Assembly (NCBI GenBank): GCA_003117195.1
Contig: BDSI01000146.1
Coordinates: forward strand, 1 to 64,000
From: Eudorina sp. 2006-703-Eu-15
Lineage: Eukaryota > Chlorophyta > Chlorophyceae > Chlamydomonadales > Volvocaceae
Direction of reading: 5' to 3'
DNA: 64,000 bases
Shown here: positions 9,590 to 28,115 of the stretch, in pieces
Numbering within the stretch: position 1 is the first letter of the stretch
Layout: the number at the start of each line of letters is the position of its first letter
The notes under the pieces: model-generated
The model's input: only the letters and a program-made list of their open reading frames with translations
Databases searched by the model: none
Told to the model about the DNA's origin: nothing
Position numbers and translations under genes: made by a program

Positions 9590-10800
9590 AGTGACGGCGG
9601 CCGTGACAGCAGCGGTGAAGTCGGAGGTGGTGGGCGTGGATGGCGGGGTGGTGGTGTCCGTGACAAGGGTAGCGGGACGGCGTGGGGTCCGCGACGCCGA
9701 CCCGGCCGTACCTGCTTCTGCCTCCTGCTTGTCCTTCCGCTCCAGGTCCGCGAGGGTGGCAGAGTTACGGGCGAACTTGAGCGCCCACTTGGTGACCTCG
9801 TCAAACTTCCATACACCGTCGCGCCCAGCATCGACGCATTGCCGGTCGATGTGTTGCCTGATGCACTCGTGCTTCAGGCTGTTGAAGAACGAGCGGGCAA
9901 ACTGGTGATCGGTGAGAAGCCCTCCGGGACCAACCGCTTCAGCCGCATGAAGCGGTCAACCGTCTCCTGCACGGTCTCGCCCGGACGGCGCTTATACTGG
10001 GTCACTTCTTCCGGGCTCGCACGCTCAGCACCACCACGGTGCTGCTGTACCCGCTTGACGATGTAGGCCAAGACGTCGGGGGTGTCACCGTAAGCCTGAC
10101 CGTTGTACTCGGGGACAGCAGCGCCGCCAGCGGGCGGCTTGGCGACGAAATGGGCGGCGTAACCATCTGCATGGTCCTTGAGCCAGGCCTCGCCAGACTG
10201 ACGGCAAAGGTTGCCGACGGGGTTGTCCGGCTGTTTGAGGAGGCAGAGCTCGGCGACGATGAGACGCTGGGCCGGGAAGTGCCCCCCAGTGTACACTCGA
10301 TGCCGAAGGCCTTCATCTGGAGGGCCCACTCGGTCAGTGTGATGCCGGGATCCTTGTCCGTGGCGGTTTTGTAGACCGGGATCGGAGGCAGTGGGACGTG
10401 TGGTTGCGCCATGGTGGGCCGGGGCGGTGCAGGCGGCCGACCTGACGGCAGGCCACTGGTCTCGGCTGATCGACTTGCGACCGGGACGCGCGGTACTACC
10501 ACGGCAGCCGCAGCTACAGTAGTACCGGCTCCCGAACCGCTCGGTTGGGCAAGCGCGACTGGGGCAGCTGACGCGGCGGCGTCAGGTCCTTTGCCGGTTG
10601 CACCAACCGACTCAGCACCAGTGCCTTGGTCAGTCGAAACGCCGGCACCCTGAGTAGCAGCAGCAGCAGCAAGCGAACCAGAGGGGTCGTCAGCTGCTGG
10701 CAAAGCACCCTGAGCACGTTTGAGCTTGCGGAGCGCGCGTTCTAAGGCACCGATGTCAGCTGGTCCAGCTTTTACCGGCGTAAGTAATGGCAACGGCTCA
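9590..10800 (-). pseudogene. gag-like region of the retrotransposon (frameshifted)
   Basis: The region reads in two main frames (10793-10002 and 10329-9874). The first part is low-complexity, rich in Ala, Pro and Gly. It is followed by a segment (VYKTATDKD, then LTEWALQMKAFGIECTLGG) that continues in another frame near 10290. That second frame contains a retrotransposon-gag-like helical stretch with the words RRPGETVQETVDRFMRLKRLV. Another frame change near 9890 leads into sequence resembling the end of a gag domain and then into the 696-codon ORF. No clear ATG was found at the left edge of the first frame. The assignment rests on position after the 5' LTR and on the gag-like words, and I am moderately sure. 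Confidence 0.6.
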
Positions 10801-11449
10801 GCAGGTTCTTCAGAATCAGAACTACGGCTATCGTGTGCTCGAGTTGCTTGATCGCGAGGCCGCGGCGCCAGGTTCGAAACAAGTGCAGGCGATCACAGAG
10901 GTGGCGGACGGCGTGGGGTCCGCCCTGCTCCCGTAATGGCCGATGAATCAGACAGATAAGCCAGCAAAGCGAGCGAATCCGGGCTTACGAACCCGCAAGG
11001 CACGATGGTCTTCGCAGCACACGATGTCACATGCAAGCCTCACTGCGCGGCAAACGAACCGGCAGAATCGCGCCCAGCCTTACTGAAACAGACGTTGTTG
11101 ACCACAAATGATGACTCGCAGACCCGATGGAGATCTTGAGCGGTGATACAATGTGACAAAGCGGCGGATGCGCACTGCAAGCGGGCAGACGCAGGACAGC
11201 ACCTGCGCAGACTCTGTCAGCAGCACACGGTCTGCAATGCACAGCTGACTTTATCTTTGCGCGTTGTCGTCCACGAGAGATGTTGTTGCGGCGGCACTCG
11301 TTGGGACGTTACAGCAATGCCTTGTACAGGCAAGAACTGCGCACTAAGAGGTGCAATCCATACACTAAGAGGTGTATCTGTGAAGACAGCAATCGTGTAT
11401 CACCGCTGCTCAGCTCGGCTGAGCAGCGAGCCTAAGTGACGCAGATGGC

Positions 11450-11721
11450 CCGAAACTATCCTCCCTGTAGCGACGAATCTACCTCATGGGCCTAATGCAA
11501 CCAAGTTCACGCACACTCGCACAGAAACTGCTCATGCTCTACCGGAATAAGACGAGGATACTTATACAGGCAGTAAATGCCGCGCTCACTTCTGAGAGAG
11601 TTCGCGCACACATGATAAACTGAACAACGGGAAACCTAACCGTCGGCCCAACGAGATGGCCACTGAAACCCTAACGGCAAACTGAACACGCGCTGTGTCA
11701 ATCACTCCGTGTGCCACGACA
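11450..11721 (-). repeat. Right (5') LTR
   Basis: Second copy of the 272-bp direct repeat, without a single difference from 1-272. Its outer edge reads CACGACA on the plus strand, giving the TG...CA type of LTR end, and is followed directly by a 30-bp minisatellite. No convincing tRNA primer-binding site was recognised just inside it, partly because the inner LTR border cannot be fixed when the other copy is cut by the window. Confidence 0.85.
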
Positions 11722-12029
11722 GGCTGTTCCGCCCATCCAAGTGCCCGGAAGGGCTGTTCCACCCATCCAAGTGCCCGGTAGGGCTGTTCCGCCCATCCAA
11801 GTGCCCGGTAGGGCTGTTCCGCCCATCCAAGTGCCCGGTAGGGCTGTTCCGCCCATCCGAGTGCCCGGTAGGGCTGTTCCGCCCATCCAAGTGCCCGGAA
11901 GGGCTGTTCCGCCCATTCAAGAGCCCGGTAGGGCTGTTCCGCCCATCCAAGTGCCCGGTAGGGCTGTTCCGCCCATCCAAGTGCCCGGTAGGGCTGTTCC
12001 GCCCATCCAAGTGCCCGGTAGGGCTGTTC
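11722..12029. repeat. 30-bp minisatellite, about ten copies
   Basis: The unit GGCTGTTCCGCCCATCCAAG plus GTGCCCGGTAG-type sequence repeats with a 30-bp period and scattered single-base variants. It starts at the exact outer edge of the right LTR. Because 30 is a multiple of three, several frames on both strands stay open through it; these are not genes. Confidence 0.95.
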
Positions 12030-12039
12030 AGACGATTCT

Positions 12040-12330
12040 GTTTCCTGTCGTGGTTGGTTGGATGGATGGAATAATGGATGGATGGGATGGATGGCAAGGT
12101 TAAGGGGGTTGGATGGATGGAATAATGGATGGATGGGATGGATGGCAAGGTTAAGGGGGGCGTCCAGTCCTTAATGGGTTCCATCCAGGTTTGGCACCTG
12201 CTTGGATGAGTGGCATCTATCCAGACCTGGATGACCGCCGTCCGGGTTGGGTGGTGTTTTGCATGGATGCACCCATCCAGCTGGATGGGCGGACGGGCCC
12301 ATCCATTCCGCGTCAACTCATCCATTGACA
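12040..12330. repeat. GGATG-rich tract with a 51-bp tandem duplication
   Basis: A GGATGGATGGAATAATGG-containing unit occurs twice with a 51-bp period (from 12061 and 12112), each copy ending in GGCAAGGTTAAGGGGG. The flanking 12170-12330 is scattered with GGATG and CATCC words on both strands. No gene was seen. Confidence 0.8.
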
Positions 12331-12744
12331 CCCTAGTCTATGCCGCCGGTACATAGGCGTCGAAGCTACGGTCCCCTCCACGCTCCGGCGCGGTTTTATG
12401 CTCACGGGATCCAGTAGTCCGATAACATTGTGCCGCCGATGCGCGCCACTTCTGCGTACCGTACAGTTGGGTACAGTACAGTCATCTTGTTGTCTTCAGA
12501 GAGCTTGGCTTTAAGCGTTCCGAAATCGACTTCTGTTGCTCCGTGTATTTATGTTGTTGAATACAATAACCAACATTAGGTCGACGTGTGCGGACCGACT
12601 GTAACGCTTGTGGGCAAGGATCGCAGGGTCTGTCAGGCGTACTAGTCGGAGTTATATATGCAATGTGCGAGTTGGTCGCGGTTTGCTTGCTGATTGAGAT
12701 TGTTACCTGCGGCAGCCGTAGTGACGTCCCTATGGCATAAAACT
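12331..12744. other. Spacer without recognised features
   Basis: About 410 bp of mixed-composition sequence. No open frame, RNA gene or repeat that I could support. Confidence 0.4.
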
Positions 12745-13150
12745 CTACGCGTAGATGGCCGATATCTGTTGCAGGATGTCTGTCGGCTCGTAGTGCCCTC
12801 CACCGACGGTATGGTTACGCACCAGCACCGGGCTGCTGCTGAAAGGGAATAGCTGTGCTTGGCCCCCGTACTGCGCAGAGCGAATTTTGTCGCTGATGTC
12901 GGTGGACTTCGCCCCGGCTCCGGCTTGGAAGAGCAAGTAACGGGGCTGGTGCGGCCTGAACCTTGACAACGCTGTGCGAAGGTCGACGAGGGGCATGCTC
13001 ACTCCACCGCCCTCCGAGAAGGCATCGTTTACGGCCTTCCACTGGGCTACCGGGACGACAATGCCCACTGTGGCGGTCAGACCCTTGCCCCCAGAGGTGC
13101 TCAGACCCTTGCTCAGGGTGTCGCGGCCGCCGTCTAGGCCCCGACGCGCC
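12745..13150 (-). CDS. Unassigned ORF, possible gene fragment
   Basis: A minus-strand frame is open from a TGA near 13155 to the TAG/TAA-type stop at 12745. It contains words of normal protein-like composition such as LTATVGIVVPVAQWKAVNDA and RPHQPRYLLFQAGAG, and ends in PTDILQQISAIYA. No in-frame ATG starts it; the first usable start would be a GTG, so it is more likely a last exon or a fragment. I recognise no family. Composition and the lack of low-complexity sequence make it more gene-like than its neighbours, but there is no independent support. Confidence 0.3.
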
Positions 13151-13877
13151 GCTCGGCCCCGTCATGTACGGGTCACCGTGCTTACCGCAAACTGGCTCGC
13201 TGTGTACGGTGAGAAGCAAGTTAACTGCCAGTGGCTGGATGGAGCTGCTGTGGCAATTTCGCTGCTGAAGTGGCGCTGTCAACCGAGGTTGCGGCGTTCG
13301 CAATAGAGCAGCTTGTTCGTTGACGTCAGCGAATCATTATTACTGAGTCACCACCAGCACCATCAACGAAGCCATTCCTGTTCTGCCTGCCTAAGAAACA
13401 CACACTCCATCCACACACATGCGCGCAAAAATTCGACATCGTTCTTCCGACGCTGCAGCCTTTTGTTTAACATATGGGTCGGGCAATCGCAATGGGTATA
13501 TTATCTACAGATACGTACGGACAAATTTTTGGGTGCTACGTACTCGGCCCCTCGCATGTCACGCACTCGTACGTATTCTGCCCAGCAGGTAACATTTCCG
13601 TTCGTTCCGTCCGTCCGTTTTCCATAGTTCCCTGTTGCTACGCCCGTGCTTGCGATGCGCCCCGGTGGCTGGTGGCGCGGTCGTCTTACTTGCTTTGCCT
13701 GCTATGTTTGTCCTGTTGTGTTGCCAATGGAATCGCAGGTTTTGGTAAGTATCCGGGCCTGCGTGGGCGGTTATGTGTGGGCGGGTGGGCTGGCTTCTCA
13801 TTATTAAACACACGCGTGGGAACCACCGACGCCCATATCAAAATATAAGTAGAGCACGGCATATATACGTGGTGCAG

Positions 13878-14153
13878 ATAGATGATGAGGGTTACATCCT
13901 CCTGGATCGAACTGTGGCTTGGAGTCTTGGAACTCCGGGCAAGTCAGGTATGTACTCCGTCGTTCGGAGTGCGTGCGTGGGTAGCGTGGGTTCTTGACAT
14001 GCGGGTCCAGTGTTTTTTTTTCGCAGAAGGGGGGTCTCAAACTATTACAAGTCTAGTAATGAAAACTTCGGCGCGTTCATGAAATATTACTTAGCTGAGA
14101 GCCGCTGGGGGGGCTGCGCCCCCCCCAGACCCCCCCCATAAGTTTCAAGTTTA
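13878..14153 (+). other. Candidate exons of an unidentified gene or transposon
   Basis: A segment bounded by a plausible acceptor (GTGCAG before 13878) and donor (GTATGT after 13947) reads IDDEGYILLDRTVAWSLGTP in its only open frame. About 80 bp further, after a pyrimidine run and GCAG, a frame reads SNYYKSSNENFGAFMKYYLA before running into a GC palindrome and a TAA. The phases do not join simply, so the two may not be spliced together. The family is unknown. Confidence 0.2.
14105..14128. repeat. GC-rich palindrome
   Basis: CTGGGGGGG and its complement CCCCCCCAG (14105-14113 and 14120-14128) flank a short CTGCGC loop, giving a strong hairpin on either strand. A run of C follows. Confidence 0.7.
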
Positions 14154-14567
14154 CTCGCATATCAACTACACACAGCCTCAATGGTTAGTGTCTCTCCTGG
14201 GGGACGGAAGCGTGTGTTCATTCGTTCGCATGCAAACTAAGGGCCCTGGCACACTGTGTGAAGCGCCAAGCACATTCACGCATGTAAAAGACGTGCGTTC
14301 CAAGCCCAGCACGTGATTTGACAGCCAACCCGCCGATTTCGCCAGGTTCTTGGCACATGGAAGATGCCTAACAGAGTAATAAGCAGTTACGTTGTCATGC
14401 AAGTGTTATTTGTCGTGCAACTAACACGGAAATGTCCTGTACGTCAACGTACTACAATAATAAAACATCAGATAAAATGAATGAATCTTGCTTGCTGGCC
14501 TGGCAAATCACTGGCCACGGTAAAGGAAGAACCTCAGCGCAATTGTGCTGCACGCCTGGGAACCCGA

Positions 14568-15083
14568 CTACCGGTTCATCATGTACCGGCCCCTGCTGCT
14601 GCCAGCCAACCACTTCTTCAATGCGTCCCCAAACGGGAACGTGCGCAAGTCCAACAAATCTTGTGTGAACATGCGCACGCGTAGCGCCAGGTGCTCATCC
14701 AGCCGATTTCGGGTGGGGTCCTGCAAGTACTTCATAGCCGAGAACCGCCGTCGCTGTCACTCGCCACCGTCGCTGTCACTGTCCTCCTCCGGAACGGTCA
14801 ACAGCTTACGCTTACGTTGCTCGCGCTCAGCTTCGACGCCAGGGATAATGGCGTTGGAACCAGCGTTCCCAGCTGACAGCTGCACATTTGCCGATGTGTT
14901 CCCAACATCCGCTCCACCGACCACAACGCCCGGGCCAGGAGTAGTTCCTGGCGTATCTTGCTGCCTTGCTTGCGTTCCGATATGGGAATCCTTGGTTTGC
15001 GCAACGTTTGGTGTGTTAAGACCAGTCATATACGCTGCAATGCCGCGTTGACTTGAGGAAGTGGGCTTTTTACGACTGTCCAT
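14568..15083 (-). pseudogene. Transposon-like ORF with in-frame stop
   Basis: The ORF starts with ATG at 15083 and reads 108 residues (MDSRKKPTSSSQRGIAAYM..., ending in an acidic EEDSDSDGGE) to a TGA at 14757-14759. In the same frame the sequence continues for about 63 residues with RRRFSAMKYLQDPTRNRLDE and FPFGDALKKWLAG. The style resembles the N-terminal part of transposase-type proteins (perhaps hAT), but I cannot assign a family firmly. The in-frame stop is the only break between the two halves. No terminal inverted repeats were found around it. Confidence 0.4.
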
Positions 15084-15159
15084 GGCCTCGTAGCTATGTC
15101 ATAACGTCAGCTTCTATGTATATGGAACTGTTAGGAGCAGCCGGGACATTATGGCAGGA

Positions 15160-15727
15160 GTAATGAAAATGTACGTCTCGGCCCCAATCCAGTACTTTTT
15201 CTCCGAGCCCCAAACCCCGATTTATTACTTATTTGTAATATATTACTTAAAAAAATCACTGTGCGGGTCGTGTCGCCTCAACCCTAGTTACCCTAGTAAC
15301 CCTAGCGAAGGTTGATTATCCCCTCATCACCAGCAGTGATCGATGCGTGTGCACGCACGCGCCCAGCAGGCAGGATCGCTGCCGCCAGTGGGATTCGGAC
15401 CCCGCCCACCTGCCGCATCGGCCAACCTGCTGCTGCCTAGGTCTCGATTATCTCGATACATACCAGTGTAGCAGCTGGTGGCACAAAGAGGCTTACTCGA
15501 GATGTTAGAAGTCACTCTATATATCTGTATCTTGGGCTATTTGGTCTTTGCGCCGTCAGCCGCTGGTTCTGAGTTACCGGACGCTAGCTGCAGCAATGCG
15601 TGAGTATAACGTCCTTGGTGATAAATTACATACATTAACGAATCGGTCCCTTTCTGTTTTATGTTAATTATGAAAATAGTATACATGAAGCTAGCTAGGT
15701 GTTTCTTTTTTGCCATCGTCTAGCTAC
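15160..15727. other. Spacer with a weak tRNA-like B-box
   Basis: No gene was seen. On the minus strand near 15385-15405 the words GGTCCGAATCCC resemble a pol III B-box, and TGGCCGATGCGG nearby weakly resembles an A-box. The spacing is too short for a tRNA, so a SINE remnant is the most that can be suggested. Confidence 0.25.
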
Positions 15728-15827
15728 TGTAGTAGGTGTCGTACAATGGTCGGCCCTGCTCCTCAAATACGGTGCAAAGCGCTGTCCCAGTATCTCGAGA
15801 AGCCTTTGCCAGCTCTCACCTACTACA
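15728..15827 (+). repeat. TRIM left LTR
   Basis: 100 bp, identical to 16131-16230, with TG...CA ends in an 11-bp inverted arrangement. Confidence 0.95.
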
Positions 15828-16130
15828 TATGGTATCGAGACCAAACCTAGGCTGTGGACCTAAGAGTCCCCAGGTCGATCCCTGATGACGGCGAAATGCG
15901 ACCGCGCCAGTGGACGACAGTCTAGAGGTTCTGGAAGAAGATAGTAGTGAGATGACTAGGAGAAGGATACATGCTCGAAAAACCCGAATATGGGCTAGGC
16001 GCGTGTCAATCGTGGGGCACGACGTGACGTGGACCTCATCCACCCACGGCTCAGGGTTGACGATGGCGAGCATGGCTGGTTGTCTCGGGCCGAAAAGGTC
16101 CCGGGACGGTCCCCTTCAGAGGGGGGGGAG

Positions 16131-16230
16131 TGTAGTAGGTGTCGTACAATGGTCGGCCCTGCTCCTCAAATACGGTGCAAAGCGCTGTCCCAGTATCTCG
16201 AGAAGCCTTTGCCAGCTCTCACCTACTACA
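16131..16230 (+). repeat. TRIM right LTR
   Basis: 100 bp, identical to 15728-15827, preceded immediately by the polypurine tract and followed by the second GCTAC target duplication. Confidence 0.95.
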
Positions 16231-16235
16231 GCTAC

Positions 16236-17491
16236 GTAACTCAACATGTGTAACATCAGCTTCATTCGCCACGACATCATGTTGTCACGCCAGATCACCG
16301 TACATCGTACAAAGCATGTGGCGGCTTTTCGGCTGGGATGTGAGCGGCTTTGTGACCTGTAGGGCGCTGCGAAAGGCACCTAACACGGGGGTACACCTAG
16401 TACACCACGTACGCACGTGCTCCGCAATCCCTACCTCAGCAACCAAACAGGCACCTCCGCACTGGAAATTACAACTAACGGCTGGTAAGGACGCGACCAC
16501 TTACCAGTCGAGAGCTCCAGTTAATAGATGAGAAACTGGTTGTCCATGAATGAATGAACGTTACAGCGGACCCCAAAGGGATCACCAGTGTCCATGTATG
16601 TGAAGCTGCCTGGGTGGCGATGTACTTGTGTGAAAGCGATATGAACCTCCGCACAGGGCTCGTTGTCTAGCTCAAGACTTACAATTGTCTGGAGCCGAAA
16701 AGCGACTATCACAGCTCGCTTTCGGCTTAAATACGCAACGAGTCTTCTACACAAGTCTCACATACAGGCCACAGACGTGCCCACCCTGGAGGGGTGATCA
16801 CTCTGCGTAAAGCACGCGTTCAGCCATGCCTTCCCGGCACGCAGTACTAACACCCAGGCAATAAAACGGAGTTTTCTAACTCCCTAATAGATCACGTATT
16901 GGCGCGGCCAAGAAGCCAACCTACAACGAAGCTTCGTAAGCCGCATCGCAACCACCTAACGTATACGGACTGAGGATTAAGAACGTCAATGCCGAACTGG
17001 GCCAAAGCACTCGCATAAATAACTAATAAACAAAATAACCAAGTTTTTGCTGAATGAAAGACGCTGAATTGTTCATGACGCTAGTTTTGCGTGACAATGT
17101 TGCTTGCGTAAGCGAGGTGCATGCCGTCGGACGGACGTGCTTTGCACTACTGCGCGCAGGACATACTGCGCATTGTATATATATTCGCAGATTCCGCGCG
17201 CTGTCAACAGTTGCCCTTCGCTCTACGTAGGCAGGGTCCCTTCGCCAGCTCGCTCGTCTCACGTGTGATGCGACTCATCAGGAAGTCTAAGCGCCTTTAT
17301 TCGATTGTTTTACGAATCGAATTTTGACCTATATATATTTCGTTATTTACTATTTTACACTAGTTGCGTGAGTTTGCGTCATAAGATGCCCATCTGTTGG
17401 GCGGGAATCCTTCACCTGATAGTTACCTATCTAGTTAGATAGGGATACTTTGTAGTCCGACGGATAGGCAGGGTTGGGCAGAGCAGCAAAA
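16236..17491. other. Intergenic region before protease gene 1
   Basis: No supported coding sequence. At 16551-16575 it carries the words GTTACAGCGGACCCC, the terminal motif of a dispersed repeat found elsewhere in the window. The promoter of gene 1 should lie in the right part, but the block shared by the other family members was not found here. Confidence 0.4.
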
Positions 17492-25233
<7,742 letters not shown>

Positions 25234-28115
25234 CTCGCAAGATCTATCATCACGGTACGTACCTGAATGCCGATAGATCCGTTGATGATGATGACAGCTG
25301 TTGGTCTCGACCTATAAATAAGTATTGACATATAAGTACGATCGACGTCAGTGGTGCGTGCCCACCAGTCGTGAGTGCGTGCGTTGGTTATTATTAGGCA
25401 CACATACATGTATGCACCGCGCCGCCTGAACGAAGCAGAGCGCGCGGCCTACCCACGCAGATCGATGCGCACTCCAGGGTTTGTAAACCCTGACCGCTAC
25501 GTGTGTCGATCCATTGTCGATCACCAACGAACAGGCGCAGTACATGTAACGGCTGCACGCACGTACGTACGCCCTAGACAATGTCTGTTTAGCGGTTCCC
25601 GGGGCCGCTCGGGCGCACGAGCAAGAGTTGTTATGCGTGATTAGTTATGATCCGTTTGTTTTTTGCTGGTTTGATTTTTGGTTCATGGCATGGGTTGCCG
25701 TTTGCTTGACTTGGTCGCGGGCACACGCAACCAATTTACATACATACGGCATACGGGCGGCGAGCGATCTATACGAAAGCATGCATGCTCCGCGTTGGCG
25801 GCAGTGGCTCGTGTTTTTGTGCGTAGATGATTGTTTTGCGTTCATGCGTTTGCCGTACAAGCTTGCGGATAGCATCTATGCATGGGAACAGTTCTGGAGC
25901 GAGCGACAATATTTATGACTGTGATGAGAGCTGCTTATTGACTGAAATGCATGGGTGCCTCAATGCGCTTACGGCCGGGGTTTATTTGTTGGTGTCGGCA
26001 CGGCTGCTTGGAGGGCGGTGCTGTGCGGTGGTGTCGGTAAATGCAGCCGTGCGCTTACATATTTACGTACGTGTCGTCCTGCCAACATGTATGGCCTGCC
26101 TCGTGCGGTCCTCGGCGTTACGTACTTCCGTTCCTTACATGTGTGCATGCGGACTGCGTGCTGTATGTATGTAGTGAAATCCGTGATGAATAAATATGTG
26201 GACGTATCATGTCCCCGTCATATTCGCTCCTCGCGTCGTCCCTCCGGTTGGAACTCATCGATCATCATTGTCGCGACGTACAGGTAGGGCACACATATAT
26301 ACACGCACGCACGCCAGTCAACGCCATGCATGGCATCAATCTACCCAGGCATGCGAACTAATAAGAACGCAGTTATTACACGCGGACATATACCAGACGA
26401 TCGACGTCCGTTATTATGCGTGGATCGAGAATCGATGTCTACGGGTCTGTATCCACCGTGGACATGCACATGCACGTGCACATCCACATATTATTACACG
26501 TACTACCCCTTGCTTTCCTTTTCATTCTTATGATGTCCGTGAAAACGTTTGTTACACCTACCAGCTCTCATCAGAAACGCGCCGTAATAACGTTAACCAA
26601 TGTTGAACAAACGGTTATAGCACACTCACAGCTGGCGGCTGGTAGCTATCTACGTAGTTGTACAATCATGGTGATCGATCCAGCATGTGTATCTCCAGCC
26701 ACTTACATATGCATTGTTCTCGCACGGCGCCAGCGCGCCACATACACATTCAGGGGTGTGGATTCGAAAGCAAGCAACGAAATAAACGGCCCCTAGGTAT
26801 GTGTGTGCATTATGTGTACATACACTCAGCAGGTATTCGAGTAGTAATTCGAGTCGACACCGTGATGTATGACGGAGCGAGCCGTCGGCCACCTACATAC
26901 ATACTTGCATGTCATTCGTTATTGTTATATATTAAAATGGATCACGAAACCGCCATTACACAGGGTTACTGTAACACTGGGCGGTGAAGAGGCCACTATT
27001 CGAGCTACTCGAGCTGCTGCTGTATGTGCACTATCTAGGCTTATATCCTTACGGCTACACCACCGTGTTACATACAGTTACACTGCGACCAACGTTAGTT
27101 CGACACATCACGCACACACAATAATTCGTTAGTTCGACACATCACGCACACACAATAATTCGTTCACCGCCGTGCGTGCTGCATGTATGATACGTACATT
27201 ATCAGCAGCAATCGGGACACGCACCCTCGCTCGCACGCACGCACGTACGCCGTTGCACACACACCAAGCAGGTAAGTAGATCTGCACTTGGGCTCGGTCG
27301 GGAGGCGGGTGTTCCTTTCTTTACACAACAAGCAGCAGGCGGTTCACGCAATCACCTGCTAGCTAGCTGGCTGTCCTGGCTGGCCGTGGACGGACGCACG
27401 CACTTAACGCTGGCCACGCAAGCAAGCATGTAGATTGGGAATTAAGGTTAGTTCTTGTCTTCTTTGTATGTTGTATGTGCATGCGCGACTATATATTCGT
27501 CCTGCGAGCGAGAAGAGATTTAGCAAACGCGCACCGACCGACCTTCGTTGCGGTCCGTGCATGCGCGGCATGCGTACCTTGCTGCATGTGTAGCGTTAGA
27601 GCGGTATTTCTGCCAATGAAAAAAGGAACTTCGGAAATCATACAATTAATGTATGCATCACATAGAGTTACATGGGGCTTACACATGCTGAAATGTTGTA
27701 ACGCGTGTTTCATTCGTTCCTTGTTGGTCGATGGCGTACGTTTATGCGTGTGACCCGCATGCCGCTATGCTCTGATTGAACCGCGGGCCAGAAAAAACGA
27801 TAATGGGAACAAATATGAAAATTAAACTTTATGTATTTGTTTATCCCTTGTTGATGTACTTCTGACAGCAAGCCTGACACACACACCTCGCTTACGCCGC
27901 ACTGATCAACGTTGCACGTTGCAAACTTCTAATAGGCATATATAATATTTCACTTTGTGCGTGAACTTTATTTCCATGATAACGGATGAATGCCGCCTTC
28001 CAACCGCGGTGGAAGCGAATCCCTTGTACGATCTTAGAAAATAATCTCAAACTATCTATCATTTTGACATTACTGATTTGCATGATTTTCCTACTACGGG
28101 AAGCTATCGTGTGGG
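25234..28115. other. Intergenic region between protease genes 1 and 2
   Basis: No gene was seen. It contains a 34-bp direct duplication (units starting near 27093 and 27127, with TTAGTTCGACACATCACG) and many short CA/GT/ACGT words. Small open frames lack codon structure. Confidence 0.5.

Larger units (their letters stand above)
1..11721 (-). mobile_element. Ty3/gypsy-type LTR retrotransposon (left end outside window)
   Basis: The element lies on the minus strand between two identical 272-bp direct repeats (1-272 and 11450-11721). Reading right to left, the coding order is gag, retropepsin-like segment, second DTG segment, coiled-coil linker, reverse transcriptase, RNase H, integrase. RT before integrase is the Ty3/gypsy order. 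Beyond the integrase it carries a PHD finger, a Tudor-like segment and a methyltransferase-like domain, which ordinary gypsy elements lack. Coding continuity is broken by frameshifts near 10290, 9890, 6985, 5650, 4830, 2510, 870 and 780, so this copy cannot make a full polyprotein. Whether the LTRs extend past the window start is unknown, and the target duplication cannot be checked. Confidence 0.9.
15728..16230 (+). mobile_element. TRIM element (terminal-repeat retrotransposon in miniature)
   Basis: Two identical 100-bp repeats (15728-15827 and 16131-16230) begin TGTAGTAGGTG and end CACCTACTACA, the perfect inverted complement and a textbook LTR end. Two bases inside the left LTR, 15830-15842 reads TGGTATCGAGACC, close to the initiator-Met tRNA primer-binding site. 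Directly before the right LTR, 16118-16130 is a polypurine tract (AGAGGGGGGGGAG). The element is flanked by the 5-bp duplication GCTAC (15723-15727 and 16231-16235). The 303-bp interior has no significant ORF. All structural requirements for reverse-transcriptase-driven movement are present without coding capacity, so it must be mobilised in trans. Identical LTRs imply a recent insertion. Confidence 0.95.

Noticed and set aside
8774..10066. 430-codon plus-strand ORF over the gag/protease region
   Set aside because: Shadow of the GC-rich minus-strand gag-pol frame; the minus frame carries the retropepsin and gag motifs.
11722..12029. CRISPR-like regular repeats
   Set aside because: Units are directly adjacent with no unique spacers, and the genome is eukaryotic.
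11698..12331. ORFs of 70-210 codons with ten-residue repeats on both strands
   Set aside because: The 30-bp minisatellite unit is a multiple of three, so frames stay open by composition; several frames are open at once.
15385..15405. Possible tRNA gene on the minus strand
   Set aside because: Only a B-box-like word; no cloverleaf could be drawn and the A/B spacing is too short.
17474..17491. Upstream TTG start extending gene 1
   Set aside because: The ATG at 17492 gives a standard signal peptide; TTG starts are not expected in nuclear genes.
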